A DNA stretch of 64,000 bases from Acidobacteriota bacterium (GCA_008363385.1 RHKY01000002.1:140073-204072); one strand, 5' to 3'. Shown: positions 34,282-43,693, counted from the stretch's first letter. Numbers and translations are program-made. Notes: generated by a model not told the origin, from the letters alone.

Positions 34282-36722
34282 GCGCTCCCCTCCCGCTCGA
34301 CCCCGGGAGCCTCCGGAAGGACGTCGCCCGGCACATCGTCCACTCGCTCGGCAAGCCGCTCGGGGCGGCCACCCCGGAGGACGTCCTGGCGGCCGTGGGG
34401 CTCTCGGCCAGGGACCGGGCCGTGGAGCGGGCCATCGACACCGAGGCCCGCCACCGGGCCGCCTCGGCCAAGCGGGTCTACTACCTCTCGATGGAGTTCC
34501 TGATGGGGCGCCTCGTCAGGAACGCTCTCCACAACCTCGACCTGCTCGACCCGATGGCCGAGGCGGTCCGCTCCCTGGGGCTGGACCTCTTCGAGGCGCT
34601 CGACCACGAGGTGGACGCGGCCCTGGGCAACGGAGGCCTCGGCCGCCTCGCGGCCTGCTTCCTCGACTCGCTGGCCACCCTCGGCTACGCCGGCTGGGGG
34701 TACGGCCTCTACTACGAGTACGGGATCTTCCGGCAGACGATCGACGACGGCTGGCAGAAGGAGCGCCCGGACCGCTGGCTGGGCAGGACGATGCCGTGGG
34801 CGGTCGAGCGGACCGACGCGGCCTGCGAGATCCCGGTGTTCGGGCGCGTCGACGAGGGGGTCGACCGGCAGGGCCGGTACAACCCGATGTGGCTGGACTG
34901 GAAGCTCCTCGTCGGGATCCCCCACGACGTCCTCGTCCCGGGGTACGGCGGGCGGACGGTGAACGTCCTGCGCCTCTACGCCGCCCGCGCCTCGGACGAG
35001 TTCGACATGGCGATCTTCAACGAGGGGGACTACATCCGGGCCGTCGAGGCCAAGATCAAGTCGGAGACGGTCTCCAAGGTCCTCTACCCCTCCGACGCCG
35101 TCAAGAGCGGCAAGGAGCTGCGCCTCCTGCAGGAGTACTTCTTCGTCGCCTGCGCGCTGCGCGACATCGTCAGGCGGCACGAGCAGGAGGGGGGGCGCTT
35201 CGAGGCCCTCCACGAGCGGGCCGCCATCCAGATGAACGACACGCACCCGGCGCTCGCCGTGCCGGAGCTGATGCGGCTCCTCGTCGACGAGCACGACCTG
35301 CCGTGGGAGACGGCCTGGGACGTGACGACGAAGACGCTGGGGTACACGAACCACACGCTCCTCCCCGAGGCGCTGGAGCGGTGGCCCGTCCCGCTGATGG
35401 AGCGCCTCGTCCCCCGGCACCTCCAGATCGTCTACGAGGTCAACCGGCGGTTCCTGGAGGAGGCCGGAAGCCTCGCCACGTCCGACCCCGGCCTCCCCGC
35501 GCGGGTCTCGCTCATCGAGGAGTCGAGCCCGAAGCAGGTCCGGATGGCGCACCTGGCCATCGTCGGGAGCCACTCGGTCAACGGGGTGGCGGCGCTCCAC
35601 TCCGAGCTGATCAAGACCCAGCTCGTCCCAGACTTCTACCGGCTCTTCCCGGAGAGGTTCAACAACAAGACGAACGGCGTCACCCCCCGCCGCTGGCTCT
35701 GGCAGGCCAACCGGGCCCTCTCGGCGCTCCTGACGGAGCGGGTCGGCGAGGGGTGGGTGGTGGACCTCGAGAAGGTGCGCGGGATCGACCCGCTCGCCAC
35801 GGACCCGTCCTTCCAGGAGGCCTTCGCGAAGGCCAAGAGGCAGAACAAGGAGCGGCTCTCGCGCCTCGTCGCGGCCGAGGGCCGCGTCACGATGGACCCG
35901 GCCTCGATGGTCGACGTCCAGTGCAAGAGGATCCACGAGTACAAGCGGCAGCTCCTGAACGTCCTGCACGTCGTCCACCAGTACCTCCTCGTGGCCGAGG
36001 ACGGCGTCACGCTCCCCTGGCCCAAGACGTACCTCTTCGCGGGGAAGGCCGCGCCCAGCTACTGGACCGCCAAGCAGGTCGTCAAGCTCGTCCACTCCGT
36101 GGCCGACCGGGTCAACGACGACCCGAGGACGAAGGGGCAGCTCACCGTCGCCTTCCTCCCGGACTACCGGGTCAGCATGGCCGGCGTCCTGATCCCGGGG
36201 GCGGACCTCTCCGAGCAGATCTCCACGGCGGGGATGGAGGCCTCGGGGACCGGCAACATGAAGTTCGCCATGAACGGCGCGCTGACGATCGGGACGCTGG
36301 ACGGCGCCAACGTCGAGATCGCCGGGGCGGTCGGGTCCGAGAACATCTACATCTTCGGCAAGACCGCTCCCGAGATCGAGGCGCTGAGGGCCCCGGGCGC
36401 CTGGCGCCCCGCCGAGGCGCTGGCCGCCTCGCCGCGCCTCCTGCGCGTCCTCTCGGCGCTCGAGTCGGGCCAGTTCTCCCCGCGCGACCCCGGCCTCTTC
36501 TCCTGGGTGCGAAAGCTCCTCGTCGACGACGGCGACCGCTACTTCCTGATCGCCGACTTCGACGCCTACGCCGAGGCGCAGGAGCGGGCGGGCCGCGAGT
36601 ACGCCGACCCCTCCACCTGGTGGCCGAAGGCGATCCGGAACGTGGCGCGGATGGGCCCGTTCTCCTCCGACCGGACGATCCGGCAGTACGCCAAGGAGAT
36701 CTGGGGCCTGGAACCGGTCTGA
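34278..36722 (+). CDS. glgP: Glycogen phosphorylase
   Basis: Pyridoxal-phosphate enzyme of 814 residues that releases glucose-1-phosphate from glycogen. It matches the family throughout: RVYYLSMEFLMGRLVRNAL, LGNGGLGRLAACFLDSLATL, NDTHPALAVPELMRLL, NGVTPRRWL, RIHEYKRQLLN and EASGTGNMKFAMNG, with Lys662 binding PLP. Normal length. The start is the GTG at 34278, overlapping the STAS stop codon; the longer frame from 33939 is a shadow of the STAS gene. A perfect hairpin follows 40 bases after the stop. Confidence 0.96.
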   Translation: MSAPLPLDPGSLRKDVARHIVHSLGKPLGAATPEDVLAAVGLSARDRAVERAIDTEARHRAASAKRVYYLSMEFLMGRLVRNALHNLDLLDPMAEAVRSLGLDLFEALDHEVDAALGNGGLGRLAACFLDSLATLGYAGWGYGLYYEYGIFRQTIDDGWQKERPDRWLGRTMPWAVERTDAACEIPVFGRVDEGVDRQGRYNPMWLDWKLLVGIPHDVLVPGYGGRTVNVLRLYAARASDEFDMAIFNEGDYIRAVEAKIKSETVSKVLYPSDAVKSGKELRLLQEYFFVACALRDIVRRHEQEGGRFEALHERAAIQMNDTHPALAVPELMRLLVDEHDLPWETAWDVTTKTLGYTNHTLLPEALERWPVPLMERLVPRHLQIVYEVNRRFLEEAGSLATSDPGLPARVSLIEESSPKQVRMAHLAIVGSHSVNGVAALHSELIKTQLVPDFYRLFPERFNNKTNGVTPRRWLWQANRALSALLTERVGEGWVVDLEKVRGIDPLATDPSFQEAFAKAKRQNKERLSRLVAAEGRVTMDPASMVDVQCKRIHEYKRQLLNVLHVVHQYLLVAEDGVTLPWPKTYLFAGKAAPSYWTAKQVVKLVHSVADRVNDDPRTKGQLTVAFLPDYRVSMAGVLIPGADLSEQISTAGMEASGTGNMKFAMNGALTIGTLDGANVEIAGAVGSENIYIFGKTAPEIEALRAPGAWRPAEALAASPRLLRVLSALESGQFSPRDPGLFSWVRKLLVDDGDRYFLIADFDAYAEAQERAGREYADPSTWWPKAIRNVARMGPFSSDRTIRQYAKEIWGLEPV

Positions 36723-36762
36723 GCCGGCCCTCCCGCCGCGGAGCGGGAGCCGCGCAGCGGCG

Positions 36763-36794
36763 AGGGAGAACCCGGGCGGACCCGGGTTCTCCCT
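36763..36794. terminator. Perfect 14-bp hairpin between convergent genes
   Basis: Inverted repeat 36763-36776 / 36781-36794 with a four-base loop (CGGA). It sits between the convergent glgP and histidine-kinase genes, so it could end both transcripts. The stem is perfect; a T tract is absent on both sides. Confidence 0.7.
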
Positions 36795-36801
36795 GTCGAT
36801 G

Positions 36802-39507
36802 TCAGACCCGGCGCTCGAGGGCCAGCGCCTCGGCGGCGCGCCCGAACTCCCGGGAGACGCGCCCGAGCTGTGCCGCGGCGGCGTCCAGCCCCGTGGCCGT
36901 CTCGACCAGGGCGCAGAGCGCCGCCAGGCGCAGCGCCCCGAGGGAGGCTGCGCTCGACTTCAGGGCGTGCGCCGAGCGGGTGACCCCCGCGAGGTTCCCC
37001 TCGGCGACCGCCTTCTCCATGGCGGCGATCTTCTGGGGCGCGTCGCGGACGAAGAGGTCGATCAGGGGCGTGACGACGTCCGCCTCTCCCGGCGAGGCGA
37101 GCGAGCGGAGCTTCTCCAGGGCCGTCCGGTCGATCGGCCCGACGCTCGCGGTGGGCGCCGCCTCGCGCCCCACCTTCCGGGTCTTCCCGAGGGCCGCCGC
37201 CAGCTCTCCGGCCTGCACGGGCTTGGAGACGTAGTCGTCCATCCCGGCGGCCAGGCAGGCCTCGCGGTCCCCCTTCATCGCGTTGGCCGTCATCGCCACC
37301 AGGCGCGGCCTCTTCTCCTCGGGCCACTCCTTCCGGAGCCAGCGAGCCGCCTCCAGCCCGTCCATCTCGGGCATCTGGACGTCCATCAGGACGACGTCGT
37401 ACGGCTGGCGGCGGACGGCCTCCAGGACCTCCAGCCCGTTTCCGGCCACGTCGGCCCGGTAGCCCAGGTGCGAGAGGAGGTGGAGGGCCACCTTCTGGTT
37501 CACCGGGTTGTCCTCGGCCAGGAGGATGCGGAGCGGGTGAGCGTCCCCCGGCCGGCCCTCCGAGACCGCCTCGGCCCCCCGGCGGCGCAGCCGGGTGGAG
37601 CTGTCGTCGCCGGTGCCGCCCAGCGCCCGGAGGAGGGCCCTCCCGCGGATCGGGCGCGCCAGGACGAGCGCGTCCGGGGGGAGGCTCAACCCCGGCGCTC
37701 GCAGGCCGAAGGGCGCCGCGACGAGGAGCGCCGGCGCGGGACGGGCAGCCGAGACCGCCGAAAGGAGCTCCTCGAGGCCGGGGAGCGCCTGGTCGGCGAG
37801 GACCGAGTCGAAGGGCGCCGCCGCACAGAGGAGCGCCGCCTCCGAAGCGGAGGACGCCTCCGTGACCGCCATCCCCCAGGCGGCAGCCTGCCGGGCGAAC
37901 GCCTCCCGTCTCGCCGGGTCGGCGTCGGCCAGGAGGAGCCGGCGGAGCCGGAGGGGAGGCTCCGGGGCGGGAGAGGTGGGGTCGGCCCCGGCGCGCACGG
38001 AGAAGGAGAACGTCGTCCCCTTCCCCATCTCGCTCTCCACGCGGATCTCGCCCCCCATCAGCTCGCAGAGCCGCTTGCAGATCGCCAGCCCCAGGCCCGT
38101 CCCGCCGTACTGGCGGGTCGTGGAGGCGTCGACCTGGGTGAAGGGGGAGAAGAGCCGGTCGCGCCGCTGCGGGGGGATGCCGATCCCCGTGTCCGCGACC
38201 GCGACCGAGACCCCCCAGCCGTCGCCCGGGGCGGGGCGCGCGGAGACCTGCACGGCGACGTGCCCGCTGGCCGTGAACTTCACGGCGTTCGACAGGAGGT
38301 TCACGAGGACCTGCCGGAAGCGGGTGACGTCCCCCACGACGCTCCGGGGGACGGAGCCGTCGTCCACGGCCCACAGTCCGAGCCCCTTCTGCGCGGCGTG
38401 GGCGGCCAGGAGGTCGACCGACTCGTCGACCGCCTCGCGCAGGTCGAAGGGCTGGCTCTCCAGCTCCAGCCGCCCCGACTCCATCTTCGAGAAGTCGAGG
38501 ATGTCGTTCAGGATCGTCAGGAGGGCGTCCCCGCTCGTCCGGATCGTCTCGACGAAGTCCCGCTGCTGCTCGGAGAGCGGGGTCTCCAGCAGGAGCCCCG
38601 TCATGCCGATCACGGCGTTCATCGGGGTCCGGATCTCGTGGCTCATGTTCGCCAGGAACTCGGACTTGGCCCGGCTCGCCCGCTCGGCCTCCTCCTTGGC
38701 GCTCCGGAGGTCCTCCTCGGCCCGCTTCCGGTCGGTGATCTCTCGCGACACCGCCACCAGCCCGAGGACCTCCTCGCCGCGCCGGATGACGGAGGTCGTC
38801 AGGGAGACCCAGAAGTCCTCGCCCCCCTTCGTCCGGTTGACGAGGTCGCCCCGGAAGCCCTCCGACATCCGCGCCTGGCGCAGCTCCTCCACGAGGCCGG
38901 GACGGTTCACCGGCGACAGCAGCACCCGGGCCGGCTGCCCGACGAGCTCCTCCGCCGTCCAGCCCATCCGGTCCATGACGGCCTGGTTGACCCACTGGAT
39001 CCGCCCCTCGACGTCCGTGAGGACGACGAAGTCGCCGATCGAGCGGGTGACGTGCGCCAGGCGGGCCAGCTCTTCCTCCGTCCGGCGCAGCTGCGAGACG
39101 TCGCGCGAGTTGACGACGACGCCGCGGACCTTCGGGTCGTCCAGGTGGTTCGTCCCGACGGCTTCGAGGAGGACCCAGTCGCCAGCGGCGCTCCGGTACC
39201 GGAACGTGACGGAGACCGGCGTCGCGGGGTTCGCCAGGCACCGCCCGAAGGCGCTCGTCACCGCCGGGACGTCGTCGGGGTGGACGAAGTCGAAGGCGAC
39301 GCGCCCGACGATCTGCTCGGGGCGCCAGCCGAGGGCCCGCTCCGTGGCCGGGCTCTGGTAGAGCGTCGTCCCGTCGGGCGCGAGGACCGCCAGGACGTCG
39401 GCCGTGTGCTCGATGACCGCCCGCAGGAACGCGAGCTCGGTGGCCGCAGCTCCGTCGGGCGAGCCGCCGCCGGCTTCGGACGGAGGAAAGGCCTCGTCGC
39501 TGGACAC
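36802..39507 (-). CDS. Hybrid sensor histidine kinase with PAS, two receivers and Hpt
   Basis: Soluble phosphorelay kinase of about 901 residues with no membrane segment. Order: PAS domains in the first ~330 residues (FLRAVIEHTADVLAVLAPDG; LARLAHVTRSIGDFVVLTDV), HisKA (FLANMSHEIRTPMNAVIG), HATPase (NLLSNAVKFTASG, VADTGIGIP, TGLGLAICKRL), a degenerate receiver (LLLADADPARR, VLADQALPG, but the usual Lys-Pro replaced by RP), an intact receiver (ILLAEDNPVNQ, VLMDVQMPEMDG, YVSKPVQ) and a C-terminal Hpt (SAHALKSSAASLGA). All phosphorelay residues are present. Starts: GTG 39507 (chosen) or TTG 39546 in the same frame. Divergent from the acyl-reductase-like gene. The signal is unknown. Confidence 0.9.
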   Translation of the reverse strand: MSSDEAFPPSEAGGGSPDGAAATELAFLRAVIEHTADVLAVLAPDGTTLYQSPATERALGWRPEQIVGRVAFDFVHPDDVPAVTSAFGRCLANPATPVSVTFRYRSAAGDWVLLEAVGTNHLDDPKVRGVVVNSRDVSQLRRTEEELARLAHVTRSIGDFVVLTDVEGRIQWVNQAVMDRMGWTAEELVGQPARVLLSPVNRPGLVEELRQARMSEGFRGDLVNRTKGGEDFWVSLTTSVIRRGEEVLGLVAVSREITDRKRAEEDLRSAKEEAERASRAKSEFLANMSHEIRTPMNAVIGMTGLLLETPLSEQQRDFVETIRTSGDALLTILNDILDFSKMESGRLELESQPFDLREAVDESVDLLAAHAAQKGLGLWAVDDGSVPRSVVGDVTRFRQVLVNLLSNAVKFTASGHVAVQVSARPAPGDGWGVSVAVADTGIGIPPQRRDRLFSPFTQVDASTTRQYGGTGLGLAICKRLCELMGGEIRVESEMGKGTTFSFSVRAGADPTSPAPEPPLRLRRLLLADADPARREAFARQAAAWGMAVTEASSASEAALLCAAAPFDSVLADQALPGLEELLSAVSAARPAPALLVAAPFGLRAPGLSLPPDALVLARPIRGRALLRALGGTGDDSSTRLRRRGAEAVSEGRPGDAHPLRILLAEDNPVNQKVALHLLSHLGYRADVAGNGLEVLEAVRRQPYDVVLMDVQMPEMDGLEAARWLRKEWPEEKRPRLVAMTANAMKGDREACLAAGMDDYVSKPVQAGELAAALGKTRKVGREAAPTASVGPIDRTALEKLRSLASPGEADVVTPLIDLFVRDAPQKIAAMEKAVAEGNLAGVTRSAHALKSSAASLGALRLAALCALVETATGLDAAAAQLGRVSREFGRAAEALALERRV

Positions 39508-39602
39508 CTCCCGGGCATTCTGCCCCCGGCCGGCTTCGCGGGGCAACGACGGGCGCGTCCGCCGGCCGGGATCGGCGAGAATAGGGCCCCCCGGAGGAAG
39601 AG

Positions 39603-41504
39603 ATGAGCACGAACCCGGTCCCGAAGCCGGCGATGCCGGAGAGTCCCGACTTCCAGCCCCTGATCACGCCCGACGGCGAGGTGATGTGGGAGAGCTCCCC
39701 TTCGCGCTACATCGCCAAGATCAGCCTCACGACCGGCAAGGAGATCCTCCGGCCGATCGACCCGGACGACCTCCTCGTCCACGCCCACCGGGACCGCAAC
39801 CCGGTGGAGTTCCTCGCGCAGATCCTGGCGAGCCGGCTCATCCAGGTGACCGGCAACGAGGAGACCGTCCGCCAGAGCATGCGCAAGGCCAATCAGCTCG
39901 GCATCCGCCTGGCGCAGAGGTTCGGCTCGCTGACCGGGTCGAAGGCGGTCGAGAAGCAGGCCCGCAAGCTGATCGGGGTGGCCGAGCGGGACGTCTTCTA
40001 CCAGTTCCGCCCGGCGACGCACCTCTCCGAGAAGGAGGTCAAGGCCCGGATCGACCGGCTGCGGCGAGAGGCCCGGGCGATGCTGAAGGCCCGGGGCCGG
40101 AGCCCCAAGCTGCAGGTCCTCCTGACGGGCGCCACGGGCTTCCTGGGGAAGGAGATCCTCGTCCAGGCCGCCTCGGACCGGCGGATCGGCGAGATGGTCT
40201 GCGTCCTGAGGCCGGAGACGGTCCGCGACCCGAAGACGAGGGAGGTGCTCCGGGTCCTCACGCCGCAGCAGCGCGGCGCGCAGCTCCTGAAGCGCCTCTA
40301 CATCGGCGGGGCGAAGGCGAAGAAGTTCCGCTTCGTGGGCGGGGACATCGAGCAGCCGGACCTCGGCATCGAGCCGAAGGAGCTGGCGAAGCTGAGGACG
40401 ACGCTCACGCACGTCGTCCACTGCGCGGCCAGCGTCTCGTTCGACGACACCTACGAGAACTCCTACCGGGCCAACGTCGTCGGCAGCCGCAACGCCCTCC
40501 AGTTCGCCCTGGCGATCCAGAGGGCCAAGGGCTCGAAGTTCGTCCAGCACCTGGCCATCGAGACCTCGTACATCCACGGGCGGAAGAAGCGGTCGATGGC
40601 GCAGGAGAGCGCGCTCGTCTTCCCGCGGAACTACTACAACAACTTCTACGAGCTGACGAAGGCGATGGCCTCGATGGAGACCGACCGCTTCATGGTCCAG
40701 GAGGGTCTCCGCGTCGTCCAGCTCCTCCCCTCGATCGTGATCGGCCACTCGCGGACCGGGAACAACCGGGGCGACACGAAGGTGGTCAACGCCCCCATCA
40801 ACGCCTTCGGCCGGTCCAAGGAGCTGATGGACAAGCTCGGGAGCGACCCGGTGGCCCGCGGCAAGGCCGAGCTGATGGCCGCCTTCGCCCTGGCCTTCCC
40901 GTCCGACCGCTCCGCCGAGCTGAACATCGTCCCGGTGGACCGCGTCGTCGAGGGGATCATGGCGGCCCTGACGGTCCCCGAGGCGATCGGCGAGCGGATC
41001 CACCTGGCCACCGACAACCGGCTCCGCGCCGAGGACATCGTCCGGATCGCCCACGAGGAGATCGGCGTCCAGGTCCGCCTGGCCGACCCGACCCTCTTCC
41101 GGAACGTGACGCTTCCGATCGTCAAGACGGCGCTCGAGCGGCTGAAGGAGCCGAAGCTGGCCAACGCCATCGACAAGCTCGGGACGATCTTCGCGGGCTA
41201 CGGCGAGTGGGGGCAGCCGATCCACGACGTCGGAAACGACGTGAGGATCCTGAAGATGCCGATCCGCCGCCCCTCGACGGAGCTGGCCTTCCGGATGCTC
41301 TGCCGGCACAACCGGTTCGTCCAGGGGTTCGGCCAGGTGAAGGACCCCGACGAGATCGCCCGCCGCGAGCACGTCTGGGAGGAGGCGCTCGACGCCATCG
41401 AGTTCCAGACCGGGCGGCGCGCCTCGTCGCTCCACCCCGACGAGTTCGAGCAGCTCCTCTCCCAGCGGATCGACCTGAAGACCTTCAAGCCGAAGAAGCG
41501 GTAG
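39603..41504 (+). CDS. NAD(P)-binding thioester/fatty acyl reductase-like dehydrogenase
   Basis: Protein of 633 residues. The central Rossmann domain (about 175-460) has VLLTGATGFLGKEIL (GxxGxxG), THVVHCAASVSFDDTYENSYRANV and YELTKAMAS (YxxxK catalytic pair), the pattern of the extended SDR group that includes thioester reductases and alcohol-forming fatty acyl-CoA reductases. It has no adenylation or carrier domain, so it would act on free acyl-CoA or acyl-ACP. The N-terminal 170 residues (VFYQFRPATHLSEKEV) and C-terminal 170 are unlike textbook domains but are helical, and may be a FAR-type C-terminal domain. Good ribosome-binding site (GGAGGAAGAG). Product (aldehyde, alcohol or wax precursor) is inferred. 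Confidence 0.82.
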   Translation: MSTNPVPKPAMPESPDFQPLITPDGEVMWESSPSRYIAKISLTTGKEILRPIDPDDLLVHAHRDRNPVEFLAQILASRLIQVTGNEETVRQSMRKANQLGIRLAQRFGSLTGSKAVEKQARKLIGVAERDVFYQFRPATHLSEKEVKARIDRLRREARAMLKARGRSPKLQVLLTGATGFLGKEILVQAASDRRIGEMVCVLRPETVRDPKTREVLRVLTPQQRGAQLLKRLYIGGAKAKKFRFVGGDIEQPDLGIEPKELAKLRTTLTHVVHCAASVSFDDTYENSYRANVVGSRNALQFALAIQRAKGSKFVQHLAIETSYIHGRKKRSMAQESALVFPRNYYNNFYELTKAMASMETDRFMVQEGLRVVQLLPSIVIGHSRTGNNRGDTKVVNAPINAFGRSKELMDKLGSDPVARGKAELMAAFALAFPSDRSAELNIVPVDRVVEGIMAALTVPEAIGERIHLATDNRLRAEDIVRIAHEEIGVQVRLADPTLFRNVTLPIVKTALERLKEPKLANAIDKLGTIFAGYGEWGQPIHDVGNDVRILKMPIRRPSTELAFRMLCRHNRFVQGFGQVKDPDEIARREHVWEEALDAIEFQTGRRASSLHPDEFEQLLSQRIDLKTFKPKKR

Positions 41505-41516
41505 GCGCCCCGGGTC

Positions 41517-43142
41517 TCACGGCAAGGCCAGGAGGTAGTCCGACATCGCCGCGAGCTCGTTCTCGGGGAGGTCGCGGAAGGCGGGCATCCTGGAGCCGGG
41601 GACGAGCTTCTTGGGGTCCTTGAAGTGCTCGACGAGCCACTCCTTCGACCTCCGGCCGGCGACGCCGGCGAGCGCCGGGCCCCGGTGCCCTCCGGTGCCG
41701 TAGACGTCGTGGCAGTCGCGGCAGTCCTCGCGGGCGACGACGGCCCCGCCGAGGCGGACGGTCGCGGGGACCTTCGAGAGGTCGAGCGGCCCCTCGGGGA
41801 GGCGCGCCGTGAAGGCGAGGAGGGCCGGGATCCCCTTCTCCGGGTCTCCTGGCTCTCCGTCCGGCGAGGCCTTCGGGGGCGTGGCCTTCTCCTTGACGTG
41901 CGCCTCGACCGCGGCCGGGTCGAGGCCCCGCGTCCGCCCGACGAGGGCGAACGTCCCTTCCGGCGACCCGACGACGCCCGCTCCGAGCGGGCCGTGGCAG
42001 GAGGCGCAGCCGCGCTCGGCGTAGACCTCGGCGCCGTACAGGAGGGCCGGGTCGGGCGGCGGCGGGCCTTCGGTGTCCAGCGCGGACGGGGGCCGGCGCC
42101 TCGGCGCGTCGAGCGCGCCGAGGACCAGGAGGACGAGCGTGGCGGCCGCGGCGGCCGAGCCCGCGGCCAGGAGCCCCTTCCGCGCCCTGGGGCGCCGCTC
42201 CTTCGCCCGGTCGAGCCACGGGACGAGGGCGAGGAGGAGGACGGCCAGCCCCGGGAGGAGGGCGGTCCCCACCGGCTCCCACGGCCCCTTGAAGAGCTTC
42301 AGGAGCTGGAAGAGCGGGAGGAAGTACCACTCGGGCCGCGGGACGTACGAGGTGTCCGAGGGGTCGGCGACCCGCTCCAGCGGCGCGGGGTGGGCGAGGG
42401 CGAGGTAGACGAGCGCCCCCACGACCAGGAGCCCGGCGACGTCGTCGCGGGCGAGCTGATAGGGGAAGAACGGCTCCCGCGGGTCCGGCCCGGTGGTCGG
42501 CCCGGAGTGCCCGTGCCTGCGGAGGAGGACGAGGTGGAGGGCGATCAGGGCGAGGGTGGCGAGCGGCAGGAGGACGACGTGGACCGTGTAGAAGCGGGTC
42601 AGGGTGTAAGCGCCGACGCCGGGCCCCCCGGCCAGGAGCTGTCCCACGAGCGGCCCCACGACCGGCGCCCCCGCGGGCGCCTTCGTCCCGACGACGGTCG
42701 CCCAGTAGGCCTTCTGGTCCCACGGCAGGAGGTAGCCGGTGAACCCGAAGCCCAGGATCAGGAGGAGGAGCGCGACGCCGACGATCCAGTTCAGCTCGCG
42801 CGGCTTCCGGTACGAGCCGGAGAAGAACGTCCGGAGGAGGTGGAGCGCGGCGAGGAGGACCATCGCCGACGCCCCCCAGTGGTGGAGGCCGCGGACGAGG
42901 GAGCCGCCGGGGAGAACGGTCTGGATCGCTTTGACGCTCTGGTGCGCGTGGTCGGGGGTCGGCGCGTAGTACATCGCCAGGACGACCCCCGTCCCGAGCT
43001 GGACGAGGAAGGCGACGAGCGCGGCGGAGCCGAGCGTGAAGAGCCAGGCGCGGCGGCGCGGCACCGGCTCGTCGGCGAACCGCCGCCACTCGGTGACGAG
43101 GCCGGCGCGGGACTCGAGGAACTCTCCGAGCTTGCCGAGCAC
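41517..43142 (-). CDS. Cytochrome b fused to a diheme cytochrome c (bc complex)
   Basis: Single 541-residue polypeptide carrying the quinol-oxidising cytochrome b and the cytochrome c of a bc-type complex. The b part (about 1-340) has the heme histidine pairs in GLHHWGASAMVLLAALHLLR and YTVHVVLLPLATLALIALHLV, and PEWYFLP for the quinol site. After a Pro-rich linker come two c-type hemes, CASCHGPLGAG near 377 and CRDCHDVYG near 472; the second has GSRMPAF as possible Met ligand. Usually b and c are separate genes; the fusion is notable. The start is GTG 43142 with AGGGG six bases upstream, 8 bases after the Rieske stop. Confidence 0.9.
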   Translation of the reverse strand: MLGKLGEFLESRAGLVTEWRRFADEPVPRRRAWLFTLGSAALVAFLVQLGTGVVLAMYYAPTPDHAHQSVKAIQTVLPGGSLVRGLHHWGASAMVLLAALHLLRTFFSGSYRKPRELNWIVGVALLLLILGFGFTGYLLPWDQKAYWATVVGTKAPAGAPVVGPLVGQLLAGGPGVGAYTLTRFYTVHVVLLPLATLALIALHLVLLRRHGHSGPTTGPDPREPFFPYQLARDDVAGLLVVGALVYLALAHPAPLERVADPSDTSYVPRPEWYFLPLFQLLKLFKGPWEPVGTALLPGLAVLLLALVPWLDRAKERRPRARKGLLAAGSAAAAATLVLLVLGALDAPRRRPPSALDTEGPPPPDPALLYGAEVYAERGCASCHGPLGAGVVGSPEGTFALVGRTRGLDPAAVEAHVKEKATPPKASPDGEPGDPEKGIPALLAFTARLPEGPLDLSKVPATVRLGGAVVAREDCRDCHDVYGTGGHRGPALAGVAGRRSKEWLVEHFKDPKKLVPGSRMPAFRDLPENELAAMSDYLLALP

Positions 43143-43150
43143 GGCGGCCC

Positions 43151-43693
43151 CTACGCCAGCCCCGACGGGTCGAGGCGCAGGCGCCCCCCGTCGACGACGA
43201 GAGGGAGGCGGGCGAGGGGCCTCGGCGGCGGTCCGTCCGTCACCGCGCCGGAGGCGTCGTAGACCCCCCCGTGACACGGGCAGAGGAACGCCTTTTGCTC
43301 CGCGCTCCAGGAGACGCCGCACCCGAGGTGGGTGCAGGTGGTCGAGAGGGCCACGAGGCCCGACGCCGAGGCCGGGTCGGCGACGACGGCCACCCGTTGC
43401 CGGAGCCGCCGCTCCATGTAGCCGTCGGTGACCGTCCTCTCCACGACGACCTCGCGCGGGCCCGCGGCGCCGTCCCTCACCGGGGCGAAGTCGCTCGCGG
43501 GGCCGAGGTCGACGGGCGTGGCGCCGTCGCCTCCGCGCGCGAGGAGAGGCGCCACCGCGAGCCGGCCGGCGGAAAGGCCCACCGCCCCGGCGACGAGCCC
43601 CCCGGTCCCGAGGGCCAGGGCCAGGAACGCCCGGCGCCGCCCCGGGTCCTCGGGGGCCTCCGCCGCCCGATTCGAACGCCTCTCGTCCGCCAT
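43151..43693 (-). CDS. Rieske iron-sulfur protein of the bc complex
   Basis: Membrane-anchored 2Fe-2S subunit, 180 residues. A twin-arginine type N-terminus (RRRAFLALALGTGGLVAGAVG) gives the anchor helix; the cluster is held by CTHLGCGVSW near 117 and CPCHGGVYD near 136, the classic CTHLGC...CPCHG pair including the disulfide cysteines. It passes electrons from quinol at the cytochrome b site to cytochrome c. It immediately precedes the cytochrome b/c fusion gene, forming a compact two-gene complex. The ATG at 43693 has GAGG at good spacing. Confidence 0.95.
   Translation of the reverse strand: MADERRSNRAAEAPEDPGRRRAFLALALGTGGLVAGAVGLSAGRLAVAPLLARGGDGATPVDLGPASDFAPVRDGAAGPREVVVERTVTDGYMERRLRQRVAVVADPASASGLVALSTTCTHLGCGVSWSAEQKAFLCPCHGGVYDASGAVTDGPPPRPLARLPLVVDGGRLRLDPSGLA

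Noticed and set aside
39507-39546. TTG at 39546 as the kinase start
   Set aside because: Possible, but the extra 13 residues add nothing to the PAS fold and no ribosome-binding site is seen; GTG 39507 kept with uncertainty.
36566-39667. A 1033-codon minus-strand frame in another phase over the histidine kinase
   Set aside because: No motifs; a shadow of the real kinase frame at 36802-39507.
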